Shown: positions 10,776 to 23,900 of the stretch, one piece after another
Position numbering within the stretch: position 1 is the first letter of the stretch
Layout: each line of letters opens with the position of its first letter
NCBI GenBank assembly: GCA_010909165.1
Contig: MU008168.1
Span: 372,001-436,000 of the forward strand
Reading direction: 5' to 3'
Length of the DNA stretch: 64,000 nt
DNA from: Anthoceros angustus
Taxonomy: Eukaryota > Streptophyta > Anthocerotopsida > Anthocerotales > Anthocerotaceae
Program-made: the position numbers and the translations under genes
Notes under the pieces: model-generated
What the model saw: only the letters and a program-made list of their open reading frames with translations
Database searches by the model: none
What the model was told of the DNA's origin: nothing

Positions 10776-12979
10776 TGTGGTGACCACATGGGTACTCGAC
10801 CCCCTTGAAAGGAGTGTTTTTGTTTTGTGTTTAAGTTGTGAGAATCGTGTGGGGTTGGAATGTGAAGTAGGTTAGGAAATAAGAAAAGTCTACTAGAGCC
10901 TAGTAGGAGGAAGAGAGTCTAGTCCCGATCCCGGGCCGGAACCTTGGAGGGTTGGCTGGGCCGGTTGCTACTTGGTTGCTAGGGCCGTTGAAGCAGGACT
11001 GTTGCTATGACAACAACCGACTCGGGAGCTGTTGCTATGGTAGCAACCAAGTCGGAGTTATTTTCCGATAAATTCGGAAACCTATTTGGGCGAAATCACG
11101 AAATACCGAATAGTAGAGGGAACATGGAGGTACTTGATCCATGCCTTGACGGGCACTGGATCCTACCTATGGGTTGGACTCTTATGGAGGAGACTTTCAG
11201 CCGACCCATCCGAGTTCAAGAGCTCACCGAGGAGGAGTACCAGGCTATGCTGCGAGCACAAGAGAGGGAGGAGTCCAGCTCTGAGGAGGTGGAGATTTTG
11301 TGGGAGAGTTTGCCCAACCAGCCAAGAGGGAGGAGAGCAAGAGGAGAGCATGGGGCTAGGAGGCCTAGGAGGCCTAGGAGATAATAGGGGTAAGTGACCA
11401 CGAAATAGTCAGACCCATGTGCTATAGATGGTAAATCTTATCTCTCTCTTAGTGGGAATTAAGAGATAGGCCTCTAGGATGGTAGGCTAAGACCGATTGG
11501 TATTTTTGGCAAGCCAAGCTACTTTGTGGGCTGATCTTGGGTATAAGAGGCGGCCCTCTTGATGAAATGTAAGCAATGTTGGTTTAAGGTCTTGGTGTTT
11601 GTGAGCACGGGGTTTGGGGGTACCGATCCAAGGTCGTAAGTCTAGACATTGTTTCTTTGTCACGGAGAAGCCAAGAAGACCACCAAGTTGCCTAGATCGT
11701 GGCGGATCCGCAAGGGTGGTGGAAAGCAAGGGAGGGAGCCTTGAGGTCTCCTTGGAGGGAGTTTCCAAGGTCAAGAGGAAGGGGTTGTGAAGCCGGGAGG
11801 CTGGGACTCTTCCTCATTCCCTTCAGCTAGTCTAGTACTCACCTTGTGTTTTGAGTTTTCGGTGTGTTGGAGGTTGGGTGTTTCGGGAGAAGAGAGGCGG
11901 GAGCCCGTGTGTGAGGAGAAGACAAGGCGGGAGCCTGTGTGTGGAGGAGAAGTCAAGGAAAAAAGTGAGTTGGAGGCCGTGGGCTTGTGTGTTTGGAAAA
12001 TGAGAGGAAAAGTGAACGTGAGAGAAGTGGAGAATCGGACATGGAGAGTTGCTGATTGGCTGTTTGAGAGGAGTAAGAAGGACTGGAGAAGTCTGAGTGA
12101 TGTTTGTGTTGTTCGAAGAGAGGGAGTGGAGGTTGAAGATCCGTGAGTGGATGAGACGGAATGATTGCGGGGGTAGCCGAACAAGTATTTTGAGAGTTGG
12201 TGAAGTCTGTAAGGGCCTGGATGAGAACCTTGTAAGGACTGGAGAGGTGCTGTGAGTGGAAAGTGGAGATTGAATGGGGCGGTGAGGTGTGAGAACAAGG
12301 AGAGTTGAAGAGAGTTCTTTGGGAGACTTGGAGAGTGTGGGGAGGATGCGAGAGGCACCTCAAGGGGCTGAGAGCTGGAGAGGTCAGTATGGAGCTTGGA
12401 AGGTGAGCTGAAAGGCTGGAGGAGAGACAAGGAAGTCAAGAAGTGCTGCAAGAGAAAGGGGGTAGTTTGTGTGAGCTGCAACCCTTTATGCTGTGAGTTG
12501 TCCTAGGTTTAGGTTTAGAGATTGGGGTTAGGGCCGGCTGCTTAGGTTGTCCATAAATAGTGTGTGGAAAAGGTGACTCGTGGCTAACCCTGATTGGTGG
12601 ATCTAACTTTGTGGATAGATGAGAGAGAGGGTGTCCAACTTTATCCACTTGGATTCCCAAGGGGGATCCACCCTTCTATTAATAGCCGACTGATCCCAAG
12701 GTGGACCCCTCTGCTAAAATAGAGGGTGGTTGCTAAGATAGCAAGTCCGTTGCTAAGGTAGCAACAGGGTCGCGTGGCTAAGATAGCCATGTCCGAGTGT
12801 TGTTAGGATAGTAGCTGTGTATCGCTAGATGTTTGGTGAGTCTCGTGTTTGGTTGGATTGGCTATGTTTGGTTGTCTTGACACGAAATCACTCCCTTGGG
12901 TACGAATCTCAAGTCTACAACGATAAAGAGGGTAAATGTGGCCTCTTTGTGACCACTTGGTTTAGAAAATCACTCCACA
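10776..12979 (+). repeat. gypsy-2 LTR A (complete, 2.2 kb)
   Basis: Begins TGTGGTGACCACATGGGTAC and ends CACTCCACA, followed by a primer-binding site. Homologous LTR segments occur at 13160-14873, 19402-19913, 20907-21985 and 21985-24138. It contains several quasi-palindromes of the type GTTGCTA-nnn-TAGCAAC (11031-11047, 12729-12744, 12749-12765) and a GGCTA-AGA-TAGCC variant (12776-12788). Its long minus-strand open frames are low-complexity Pro/Ser/Leu shadows, not genes. Confidence 0.85.
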
Positions 12980-12982
12980 TTT

Positions 12983-13000
12983 TGGCGCGTTGCCGGTGTC
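12983..13000 (+). other. gypsy-2 primer-binding site, copy 1
   Basis: TGGCGCGTTGCCGGTG follows LTR A by three bases. It matches the complement of the 3' end of tRNA-Asp (TGGCGCCGTTGCCGGGG) with one C missing at a CCG site. The second copy at 14877 begins TGGCGCC intact but differs further on. Confidence 0.65.
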
Positions 13001-13159
13001 ATTGTTGTCAAGACCTTAGAGTAGACTAACCTTGTCTAGTAGTGTATTAGGAGTCTTGAGTGTGATACATGGATGCTACCCATTGAGTCTAAAAGTTCCG
13101 ACTCGGTGAAGAGAAGACTTGAAGAAGACAACGTCAAGTGGAGGCGAGGGGAGAAGAGA

Positions 13160-14873
13160 GCCGAGGAGGAGTACCTCAAGGGGCTGTGAGAGCACAAGAG
13201 AGGGAGGAGTCCAGCCGAGGAGGTGGAGATTTTGTGGGAGAGTTTGCCCAACCAGCCAAGAGGGAGGAGAGCAAGAGGAGAAGCATGGGGATAGGAGGCC
13301 TAGGAGGCCTAGGAGAGGGTAAGTGACCTGAAATAGTCAGACCCATGTGCTATAGATGGTAAATCTTATCTCTCTTAGTGGATGTAAGAGAGATAGGCCT
13401 CTAGGATTGGTAGGCTAAGACCGATTGGTATTTTTGGCAAGCCAAGCTACTTTTGTAATGATCTTGGGTATAAGAGGCACTCTGATGAAATGTAAGCAAT
13501 GTTGGTTTAAGGTCTTGGTGTTTGGGCTGAGCACGGGGTTTGGGGGTACCGATCCAAGGTCGTAAGTCTAGACATTGCTTTGTCACAGAGAAGCTAAGAA
13601 GACCAGTTGCCTAGATCCGTGTGGCCGATCCGCAAGGGTGGTGGAAAGCAAGGGAGGGAGCCTTGAGGTCTCCTTGGAGGGAGTTTCCAAGGTCAAGAGG
13701 AAGGGGTTGTGAAGCCGGGAGGCTGTCCAGACTCTTCCTCATTCCCTTCAGCTAGTCTAGTACTCACCTTGTGTTTTGAGTTTTCGTGTTGGAGGTCGTG
13801 TGGGAGAAGAGAGGCGGGAGCCTGTGTGAGGAGAAGACAAGGGAGCCTGTGTGTGGAGGAGAAGTCAAGGAAAGTCAAGTGAGTTGGAGGCCGTGGGCTT
13901 GTGTGTTTGGAAAATGAGAGGAAAAGTGAACGTGAGAGAAGTGGAGAATGGACATGGAGAGTTGCTGATTGGCTGTTTGAGAGGAGTAAGAAGGACTGGA
14001 GAAGTCTGTAAGTGATGTTTGTGTTGTCAAGAAGAGAGCCGTGAGTGGAGGTTGAAGATCCCGTGAGTGGATGAGACGGAATGATTGCGGTAGAACAAGT
14101 ATTTTGAGAGTTGGTGAAGTAAGGGCCTGGATGAGAACCTTGTAAGGACTGGAGAGGTGCTGGAGTCAGGAAAAGTGGAGATTGAATGGGGCGGTGAGGT
14201 GAGAACAAGGAGAGTTGAAGAGAGTTGGGGAAACTTGGAGAGTGTGGGGAGGATGCGAGAGGCACCTCAAGGGGCTGTGAGAGCTGGAGAGGTCTGTATG
14301 GAGCTTGGAAGGTGAGCTGAAAGGCCGAGGAGAGACAAGGAAGTCAAGAAGTGCCGCAAGAGAAAGGGGTAGTTTGTGTGAGCTGCAACCCTTTATCGTG
14401 AGTTGTCCTAGGTTTAGGTTTAGAGATTAGGGTTAGGGCCGCTTAGGTTGTCCATAAATAGTGTGTGGAAAAGGTGACACGTGGCTAACTCGATTGGTGG
14501 ATCTAACTTTGTGGATAGATAAGAGAGAGGGTGTCCAACCTTATCCACTTGGATCCCCAAGTGGGTCCCACCTTCTATTAATAGCCAGACTGATCCCAAG
14601 GTGGACCCCACTGCTAAAATAGAGGGTGGTTGCTAAGATAGCAACCGGTCTCCGCTAAGGTAGCAACAGGGTCGCGTGGCTAAGATAGCCATGTGTCCGA
14701 GTGTTAGGATAGTAGCTCTCAGAATCGCTAGATGTTTGGTGAGTCTGTGTTTGGTTGGATTGGCTATGTTTTGTCTTGACACGAAATCACTCCCTTGGGT
14801 ACGAATCTCAAGTCTACAACGATAAAGAGGGTAAATGTCTTTGTGACCACTTGGTTTAGAAAATCACTCCACA
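13160..14873 (+). repeat. gypsy-2 truncated LTR B
   Basis: Equivalent to LTR A from about 11230 to its end, lacking the first 450 bp. It is fused to a leader sequence (13001-13155) at a shared CCGAGGAG. It ends CACTCCACA at 14873, directly before the second primer-binding site. Confidence 0.75.
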
Positions 14874-14968
14874 TTTTGGCGCCTGTCGGGAGTGTCATTG
14901 TTGTCAAGACCTTAGAGTAGACTAACCTTGTCTAGTAGTGTATTGGGAGTCTTGAGTGTGATACATGG

Positions 14969-16300
14969 ATGCTACCCATTGAGTCTGAAAGTTCAGTGAA
15001 GAGAAGACTCAAAGAAGAAGACAACGCTGCGGAGCGAGGCGAAGGGCGCATCGAGAGCCGAGGAGAGCACAGCAAGCAACGCATTACTGGAGGAGCCAAG
15101 AAGCAAGCAACAGGCTGCCTAGGACTGGACAGCCATCCTTGTCTTCTGACCTCCGTGCTGAACTTGTGCAGCCTGCTGTGAACTCAGCAACTTTTGGACA
15201 GGGCGTTGCTAACAGAGATCCTGTTGCTAGACCAACAACTGCGGTTGCTGGGATAGTGACGACTGTCATGGCGACTTCAGTTCCTTTTGCAATAACTACC
15301 AAGCAACCATACCCACTGTATGGAGAGAAGAAGGGGTATGAAGATCCAGACGAGTTTGTTGAACGCTTTGAGCAACTAACCATTGCAAATCAGGAATCTG
15401 GGGATCGCATTCAACTCTTCTACGGAGTTCTTCGCGGAGGGCCAGCCAAGTGGTACAAGAGAGAGTACCTCAAGGCATCAGCACCCCCAGCAACCTTCAA
15501 CGAACTAAAGAAAGCCTTTTGTGAGAGGTTCAGGGGAATAGATGTAGAAGCCTACGTGTTGTCAAAGTTGGAGTTTTTGAGGAGAAGAAGGAAGGAGACC
15601 TTGCAGGCTTATGTTGAGAGGTTCCTTAACTTGCGTGGTAGTGGTCCTCACTCGATTTACAGGCCATTCGGTGGTTGCTAAGGTTAGGTTCCGAGATGGG
15701 CCGACATGTGAGGGCAAGCGGAGAAGGCGTGAACAAGGCCATCAAGGCGGCACTCAACTACGAAGAATCCAACTCCTTGGACAGGAAGAAGCACAAGAAG
15801 GAAAAGAGCAAGAAGAAGAAGTCCAAGCGAGGGAAGAAGAACAAGGGATCTTCGTCGTCGGAGGAAGAATCTTCAGAGGAGAGTGACTCCTCTCAAGACT
15901 CAGACTCGGAGGACTCTTCCTCGGAGGATGGCAGCACGGAGGAAGAAACCTCGGAAGACGAAAGACGCAGGAAGAAGAAGAAGGTTGACGTCGCTAAGAA
16001 GAAACCAGCGGCTCGAGGATCAAGGGAGCTGGCCAGGGCTAAACAAGAGGTTGCTAGTGCCAAGAAGGAAGTGGAACAAGTCAAGAAGGAGGCTGAAGCT
16101 GCAGCGAAGAAGGTGCAACAGCAAGAAATGAAGATGGAGGAAATGATGAGCAAATTCGAGAAGTTTCACCTCAACGCCGTAAAGGAGCATGAGAAGAGGA
16201 GAGCGCATCCGATTACTCGGGCTAACTGTTTTGTTCCACTTGTGGCCAGCCAGCCACACCAAGTCCAACTCATGTGGCCAAGGTGCACATGCCTCGAGGA
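14969..16300 (+). pseudogene. gypsy-2 gag with acidic/basic low-complexity tail
   Basis: The likely start is the ATG at 14969, since the same start occurs in the leader copy near 13074. The frame changes before 15140. Bases 15140-15660 encode a Retrotrans_gag domain (YGEKKGYEDPDEFVERFEQL, then WYKREYLK and FNELKKAFCERFRG). After a frame break near 15675 comes a Lys tract, a Ser/Glu/Asp tract (about 15850-15960) and a Lys/Ala/Glu coiled-coil segment (16020-16190). A zinc-knuckle start, CSTCGQP, follows in another frame near 16227 but its His/Cys half is degenerate. Gag packages the element RNA. The frame breaks lie near CHG sites and may be sequencing errors. Confidence 0.75.
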
Positions 16301-16399
16301 GGAGGAAGAGGGCGGCGGTGGAGGATACCTACGGATCCGTGGAGGTTTCCCAAGGACAACAGTATCCCAAGACTGTCCATCCGTCGATGCTGCGAAATT

Positions 16400-17900
16400 C
16401 CATGGGGGCTGGCATTCGTAACAACCAAGTGCCTGTGGTTGCTAACCAAGCAACGGTGTGGTTCGATTCTACAACCAGGGGCTTTGGTCATTATGTGAAT
16501 AGCTGTCATCGCCAGACAGAGCCAATGGTGACTACGAACGGCATGCCAAGGCGCAAACAACGGTCATGTGGCGGGAGTGTCACTTGCCCAAACCAAGGAA
16601 GGATTCAATTGCTCAACCACACATGGGGTTCAGCGGCACCTCAAGGAGAGGCTGCGACCATGCACGTGGAGGATGCCCTTATGGGCTGTTTGGGAGGATG
16701 CGGAAGCCATGGTGTTGCGGGAGCTAGATGGTGGGGGTGCAGGAGACTACTACGGAGGCTGCCCATGGTCATGCGCACTAGGAGTGAAAAGCTAGGAGGA
16801 AGGCTGCGGAAGAAGAAAGAGACGGAGGTGGAATCACCACAAAGTCAAGAGAGCACTCCAAGCCCGGAGGGAACGGATCTGGAGGAGACACTTGAGAAGG
16901 AGAACCCAGGAAGGAAGAATCAAGGAGTGAATCGCACAGGGCCATCTTTGGAGAAAAGAAGTTCCAGCAAAGGGAGAGGAAACCGGAGTTTCCACCGGAC
17001 GTCGGAAGTCATGGAGATGATAGAGGAGGAATTGACCAAGACACTGAAACTGCGAGCACATGATCGGAAAGCAGAAGTCCTCCTCGTTGCAACCGCCGTT
17101 GCTAAGCAAGCAACCGCCAACGTTGTTGCTAAGGGAGCAACCGCGACTGTTGGGAAGAAGGAGGGACTGACTGGAGGACCATTTAACCTTGCTGAAGCCA
17201 TCATGGATCAGCAATTTGCCATCACGTTTGGTCAACTATTGAAGGACAACCCGAAGTACAGGCAACAAGTTCGCAGGGCCTTGCAAGAAGCGCAACCCAA
17301 GAGGAAGAGGCGATTGCCCAAGCCGGGACCAAGGGTGCTGACCCCTACAGTCAACCTAGTGTCCATGATAGACCAAGGGCCAGTGGAGCTGCAAGTGGAG
17401 ATCGCTGGCTGTGTCATCAAGCGGGTTCCCTTGGATACTGGATCCGGGGTGAACATCATGACGGAAGGGATAGCGAGGAAGCTTGGGTTGGACATTGAGC
17501 ATACCACCAAGGTCGAGATTGGTGACATGTCAAAAATGCACTGTGGGAGGCGAAGGAGTAACCACCATCATAGGGACCATTCCCTATGTCATGGACTATG
17601 TGGTTATCCGGCACAAGGCGCCGGTACGACATACTATTGGGAGGACTGGGCGCTCAAGATGCAAGATGACTTGGGAGGAAGGAAGTGGCTTTTAAGCCAA
17701 TGGATTGGGACCCCAAGACAAAGGAGGCGAATGTGTTTGAGTTGGAGGCGGGGATACCCTCGTGGGGAGACTCCTACAAAGCGGAAGGATACACATCACC
17801 GGAGAAACATCGACGGAGGAAGAAGGAGATTGGACAAGTTTCCTTTTGCACATATCGCATGGTCGGATGAGGAGGAGGAGTATAGGAGGGACATCCTTAC
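16400..17900 (+). pseudogene. gypsy-2 gag-pol linker and aspartic protease
   Basis: An open frame of about 1.7 kb (16189-17913) holds a retroviral-type protease core, VPLDTGSGVNIM at about 17427-17460, preceded by a basic, disordered linker. The linker contains repeated V-A-K-Q-A-T peptides encoded by GTTGCTAAGCAAGCAAC units (17098-17114, 17125-17141, 17963-17979). Frames become inconsistent after 17550. No reverse transcriptase or RNase H follows: only about 0.9 kb separates the protease from the integrase. Confidence 0.7.
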
Positions 17901-18359
17901 TCCCTCAATCTAGTGGCTTTGGTTTCATGGAGGATGCACCAGGGAGGAGGAGCGGCAACATGGTTGCTAAGCAAGCAACCGCCGTTGCTAAAAGCTCTTG
18001 ACAGATTAAAGGCGGTTGCTAAGGAAGGGGCCGAGACGATCGACAGAATGAAAGGGAAGCCCTTGGGATGGTGTATTCAACGGAGAAGGTGGAGTGTGAT
18101 CAAGAAGATCATTTTCCGGATGAAGCTTTCCGGAGGAGGATGAGGAGAGTGCTAGGCCCAATGCCAAGTTGATTTGAAACGGGTACATCACCAAATGAGA
18201 AGGGAGGAGAAGTTTTGGGCCAGCCTATGAGGAGGTCTTTCATTTTTAGCAGTCGAGATACTGCACACACAGAATGTGAGGTTGTTCCTATACTTCTCCG
18301 CACTGCTGTTAAGCGGAGACAAGGCTAGTGGGGCGATGGAGTTGAGAGGTTGTGGGTCA

Positions 18360-19401
18360 AGGATGGTCAAAGGACCGGGTTCTCGCGCCTTGCATGAGGA
18401 GGAGGCCGGAGGTCACTATCGCCAACGTGACTGTAAGAAGATCTTGGAGGCAGGGTATTGGTGGCCAACCTTGCATGCTGATGCTAGGGAGTTCATCAAG
18501 CGTTGTGATGCATGTCAAAGGGTTGGGAAGCCAACTAGGACCACACAGTGGCCATTGGTCCCTATCCTAGCCTTGGCGCCTTTGAAGTGGGGATTGACTT
18601 GGCGATTCACCAAGACCAAGGGGAGGAATCAATATATTCGGTAGCAACGGACTCACCGCATGGTGGAAGCTCAAGCCTTGCCGTGGACAGAATGTGGTGG
18701 CAGTTCTTGTTTGAGCACATCATCACAAGGTACGGTGCCGTTGGAACTAGTTAGCGGAGTACCCATTTCATCAACGAGGTGATCTCACACATGGTGGAGT
18801 ACTTCAACATCACGGAAGACCACCCCTACAACCCCAAGGCGAATGGACTCACGGAGAAAGCTAATGGGTTGCTTTGCAGATCCTCAACAAGTTGATCATC
18901 ACCTACACCTACGATTGGGACCGGAAGCTTCACTCGGCGTTGTGCGGGATGCGGAGAAGGTGACCACACAGACCCCCTACTACCTCACCTATGGGCACTC
19001 ACCATCATGCCCATTGAGTTTGAAGTGCCAACGTTGAGAGTCCAGAGCATAAGAGGATGACGGTGGAGGAGAGCCTTGGAGGCTCATAGGCTTTGTTCAG
19101 CACATGGAGAAGGAACAAGCCTTGGCGTCCTGAGCGTCAAGAGAAGAGGAAGGAATGGCATGACCGAAGTTGCAAAAACAAGAGTACGTTGTTCGGGACT
19201 TGGCGTTCTTGTGACAAGTACATGCACTTCCACGAAGCTGCATCTTAGATGGATGGGTCCCTAGCTGCAAGTGTTCGACAATGGATCCATACAGCTGCAG
19301 CAACTTGATGGACCCCTGTTGCCAACCAGGGTCAATGGTTGGCGCGTGAAGAAGTATTACCAATAAGTTGGCGGGGACGCCAACAAATGAGAAGGGGAGT
19401 A
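18360..19401 (+). pseudogene. gypsy-2 integrase and polypurine tract
   Basis: A zinc-binding segment (GGHYRQ... to CDACQR at about 18408-18520) is followed by the integrase core. The first Asp is near GIDLAIH (18590). A THFINEVISHMVEYFN block follows at about 18757, where the usual second Asp of the SDRGTHF-type motif is lost to an indel. The Glu lies in NGLTEKANG (about 18845). The tail ends at AATGAGAAGGGGAGTA, a polypurine tract directly before the LTR at 19402. Confidence 0.75.
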
Positions 19402-19913
19402 TGTGGTGACCACATGGGTACTCCGACCCCCTTGAAAAGGAGTGTTTTTTTTGTTTTGTGTTTAAGTTGTGAGAATCGTGTGGGGTTGGAATGTGAAGTA
19501 GGTTAGGAAATAAGAAAAGTCTACTAGAGCCTAGTAGGAGGAAGAGAGTCTAGTCCTGATCCTGGACAGAACCTTGGAGGGTTGGCTGCTCGACCAGTTG
19601 CTAACGCGGTTGCTAGGGCCGTTGATAACAGGACCTGTTGCTATGACAACAACCGACTCGGGAGCCTGTTGCTATGGTAGCAACCAAGTCGGAGTTATTT
19701 TCCGATAAATTCGGAAACCTATTTGGGCGAAATCACAGGGAAATACCCGAATGGGGAAAAGTGAGGGAACATGGAGGTACTTGATCCATGCCTTGACCTG
19801 GATCCTACCTATGGGTTGGACTCTTATGGAGGAGACTTTCACCGACCCATCCGATTCAAGAGCTCACCGAGGAGGAGTACTGTGCTATCATGAGCACAAG
19901 AGAGAGGAGGAGT
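19402..19913 (+). repeat. gypsy-2 partial LTR C (first 510 bp)
   Basis: Starts TGTGGTGACC at 19402 after the polypurine tract and follows LTR A to its GAGGAGTCC segment. There it jumps into integrase sequence at a shared TGAGGAGG. Confidence 0.8.
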
Positions 19914-20906
19914 CCATGAGGAGGAGGCCGGAGGTCACTATGCCGCCAACGTGACTGTAAGAAGATCTTGGAGGCGGTATTGGTGGCCAACCTTGCACGA
20001 TGCTAGGGAGTTCATCAAGCTGCCAGATGCATGTCAAAGGGTTGGGAAGCCAACCAGGACCACAGTGGCCATTGGTCCCTATCCTAGCCTTGGCGCCTTC
20101 GAGAAGTGGGGATTGACGTCCGATTCACCCAAGACCAAGGGAGCCGAATCAATATATTCGTAGCAACGGACATCAGACCGCATGGTGGAAGCTCAAGCCT
20201 TGCCCGTGGACACAAATGTGGTGGCTGTGTTCTGTTGAGCACATCATCACAAGGTACGGTGCCCGTTGGAACTAGTTAGCGGAGTACCCATTTCATCAAC
20301 GAGGTGATCTCACACATGGTGGAGTACTTCAACGCCACCAAGACCACCCCTACAACCCCAAGGCGAATGGACTCACGGAGAAAGCTAATGGGTTGCTTTG
20401 TGATCCTCAACAAGTTGATCATCACCTACACCTACGATTGGGACCGGAAGCTTCACTGCCAGGGCGACAGATAGCGGAGAAGGTGACCACACAATGACCC
20501 CCTACTACCTCACCTATGGGCACTCACCATCATGCCCATTGAGTTTGAAGTGCCAACGTTGAGAGTCCAGGAGCATAAGAGGATGACGGTGGAGGAGAGC
20601 CGCTTGAGAGGCTCATAGGCTTTGTTCAGCACATGGAGAAGGAACAAGCTCCCCTGTAACGCCCAAGAGAAGAGGAAGGAATGGCATGACCGAAGTTGCA
20701 AAAACAAGAGTACGTTGTTCGGGACTTGGCGCTGTCAGATGAACAGTACATGCACTTCGAAGTCATCTTAGATGGATGGGTCCCTGTGCGTGTTCGACAA
20801 TGGATCCACACGCAAAGAACTTGATGGACTCGCCAACCAGTCAATGGTTGGCGTGAAGAAGTATTATTAACAAGTTGGCGGGACGCCAACAAATGAGAAG
20901 GGAGTA
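19914..20906 (+). pseudogene. Duplicated gypsy-2 integrase fragment with polypurine tract
   Basis: Second copy of 18390-19401 with many small indels, including the zinc-binding segment, THFINEVISHM and NGLTEKANG. It again ends in a polypurine tract (about 20892-20906). Most differences from the first copy are at CAG, CTG or CCGG sites. Confidence 0.75.
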
Positions 20907-23900
20907 TGTGGTGACCACATGGGTACTCACCCCCTGAAAAGGAGTGTTTTTGTTTTGTGTTTAAGTTGTGAGAATCGTGGAGTTGGAATGTGAAGTAGGT
21001 TAGGAAATAAGAAAAGTCTACTAGAGCCTAGTAGGAGGAAGAGAGTCTAGTCCCGATCCCGGATGTAACCTTGAGGGTTGGTCGTCAATCGTTGCTAACG
21101 CGTTGCTAGGGCCGTTGATACAGGACTGCTATGACAACAACCGACTCGGAGCCTGCTATGGTAGCAACCAAGTCGGAGTTATTTTCCGATAAATTCGGAA
21201 ACCTATTTGGGCGAAATCACGTGGAAATACCCGAATGGGAAGTAACAGGGGAACATGGAGGTACTTGATCCATGCCTTGACGCACGGATCCTACCTATGG
21301 GTTGGACTCTTATGGAGGAGACTTTCACCGACCCATCCAGGATTCAAGAGCTCACCGAGGAGGAGTACTGTGCTATGTCATGAGCACAAGAGAGGGAGGA
21401 GTCCTCGAGGAGGTGGAGATTTTGTGGGAGAGTTTGCCCAACCAGCCAAGAGGGAGGAGAGCAAGAGGAAAGCATGGGGATAGGAGGCCTAGGAGGCCTA
21501 GGAGAGATAATAGGGTAAGTGACCACAAATAGTCAGGCCCATGTGCTATAGATAGATCAGAATCTTATCTCTCTCTTAGTGGATGTAATTAAGAGATAGG
21601 CCTCTAGGACTGTAGGCTAAGACCGATTGGTATTTTTGGCAAGCAAGCTACTTTTGTGGGTGATCTTGGGTATAAGAGGCCTCTTGATGAAATGTAAGCA
21701 ATGTTGGTTTAAGGTCTTGGTGTTTGGGGGCGAGCACGGGGTTTGGGGGTACGGATCCAAGGTCGTAAGTCTAGACATTGTTTCTTTGTCACGGAGAAGC
21801 CAAGAAGACCACCAAGTTGCCTAGATCGTGGCCGATCCGCAAGGGTGGTGGAAAGCAAGGGAGGGAGCCTTGAGGTCTCCTTGGAGGGAGTTTCCAAGGT
21901 CAAGAGGAAGGGGTTGTGAAGCCGGGAGGCTGTCCACTCTTCCTCATTCCCTTCACTAGTCTAGTACTCACCTTGTGTTTTGAGTTTGTGTTTAAGTTGT
22001 GAGAATCGTGTGGGGTTGGAATGTGAAGTAGGTTAGGAAATAAGAAAAGTCTACTAGAGCCTAGTAGGAGGAAGAGAGTCTAGTCCCGATCCCGGATGTA
22101 ACCTTGGAGGTTGGCTGCTCGGGTTGCTACGCGTTGCTAGGGCCGTTGATACAGGACTGTTGCTATGACAACAACCGACTCGGGAGCTGTTGCTATGGTA
22201 GCAACCAAGTCGGAGTTATTTTCCGATAAATTCGGAAACCTATTTGGGCGAAATCAGGAAATACCCGAATGGGAAGTAATGGGGAACATGGTACTTGATC
22301 CATGCCTTGGCACCTGGATCCTACCTATGGGTTGGACTCTTATGGAGGAGACTTTCACCGACCCATCCAGGATTCAAGAGCTCACCGAGGAGGTACAGCT
22401 ATCTGCGAGCACAAGAGAGGAGGAGTCCAGCTCGAGGAGGTGGAGATTTTGTGGGAGAGTTTGCCCAACCAGCCAAGAGGGAGGAGAGCAAGAGGAAAGC
22501 ATGGGGATGGGGCCTAGGAGGCCTAGGAGAGATAATAGGGTAAGTGACCAGAAATAGTAGACCCATGTGCTATAGATAGAGTAAATCTTATCTCTCTCTT
22601 AGTGGACAATTAAGAGATAGGCCTCTAGGAATTTGGTAGGCTAAGACCGATTGGTATTTTTGGCAAGCCAAGCTACTTTTGTGGGTGATCTTGGGTATAA
22701 GAGGCCCTCTTGATGAAATGTAAGCAATGTTGGTTTAAGGTCTTGGTGTTTGGGGGACGGGGTTTGGGGGTACGGATCCAAGTCTTTGTAAGTCTAGACA
22801 TTGTTTCTTTGTCACGGAGAAGCCAAGAAGACCACCAAGTTGCCAAGATCTGTGTGGCCAGATCCGCAAGGGTGGTGGAAAGCAAGGGAGGGAGCCTTGA
22901 GGTCTCCTTGGAGGGAGTTTCAAGGTCAAGAGGAAGGGGTTGTGAAGCCGGGAGGCTGTCCGGACTCTTCCTCATTCCCTTGACTAGTCTAGTACTCACC
23001 TTGTGTTTTGAGTTTTGGTGTGTTGGAGGTCGGGTGTTTGGGAGAAGAGAGGCGGGAGCCCGTGTGTGAGGAGAAGACAAGGCGGGAGCCTGTGTGTGGA
23101 GGAGAAGTCAAGGAAAAGTCAAGTGAGTTGGAGGCCGTGGGCTTGTGTGTTTGGAAAATGAGAGGAAAAGTGAACTGTGAGAGAAGTGGAGAATGCTGGA
23201 CATGGAGAGTTGCTGATTGGCTGTTTGAGAGGAGTAAGAAGGACTGGAGAAGTCTGTAAGTGATGTTTGTGTTGCTGAAGAAGAGAGCTGCGAGTGGAGG
23301 TTGAAGATCCGTGAGTGGATGAGACGGAATGATTGCGGGGGTAGCTGAACAAGTATTTTGAGAGTTGGTGAAGTGCTGTAAGGGCCTGGATGAGAACCTT
23401 GTAAGGACTGAGAGGTGCTGTGAGTGAAAGTGGAGATTGAATGGGGCAGTGAGGTGTGAGAACAAGGAGAGTTGAAGAGAGTTGCTGGGAGACTTGGAGA
23501 GTGTGGGGAGGGCTGCGAGAGGCACCTCAAGGGGCTGTGAGAGCCTGGAGAGGTCTGTATGGAGCTTGGAAGGTGAGCTGAAGGGAGGAGAGACAAGGAA
23601 GTCTCAAGAAGTCTGCAAGAGAAAGGGGTAGTTTGTGTGTGCAACCCTTTATCGTGAGTTGTCCTAGGTTTAGGTTTAGAGATTAGGGTTAGGGCCGGCT
23701 GCTTAGGTTGTCCATAAATAGTGTGTGGAAAAGGTGACACGTGGCTAACTCGATTGGTGGATCTAACTTTGTGGATAGATAAGAGAGGGTGTCCAACCTT
23801 ATCCACTTGGATCCCAAGTGGGTCCCACCTTCTATTAATAGCCGACCTGATCCCAAGGTGGACCCCACTCTGCTAAAATAGAGGGTGGTTGCTAAGATGG

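Noticed and set aside
11771-12481. Long Pro/Ser/Leu-rich minus-strand frame in LTR A (and equivalents in LTRs B and D)
   Set aside because: Antisense of GA-rich LTR sequence; low complexity, no domain, frame not kept between copies.
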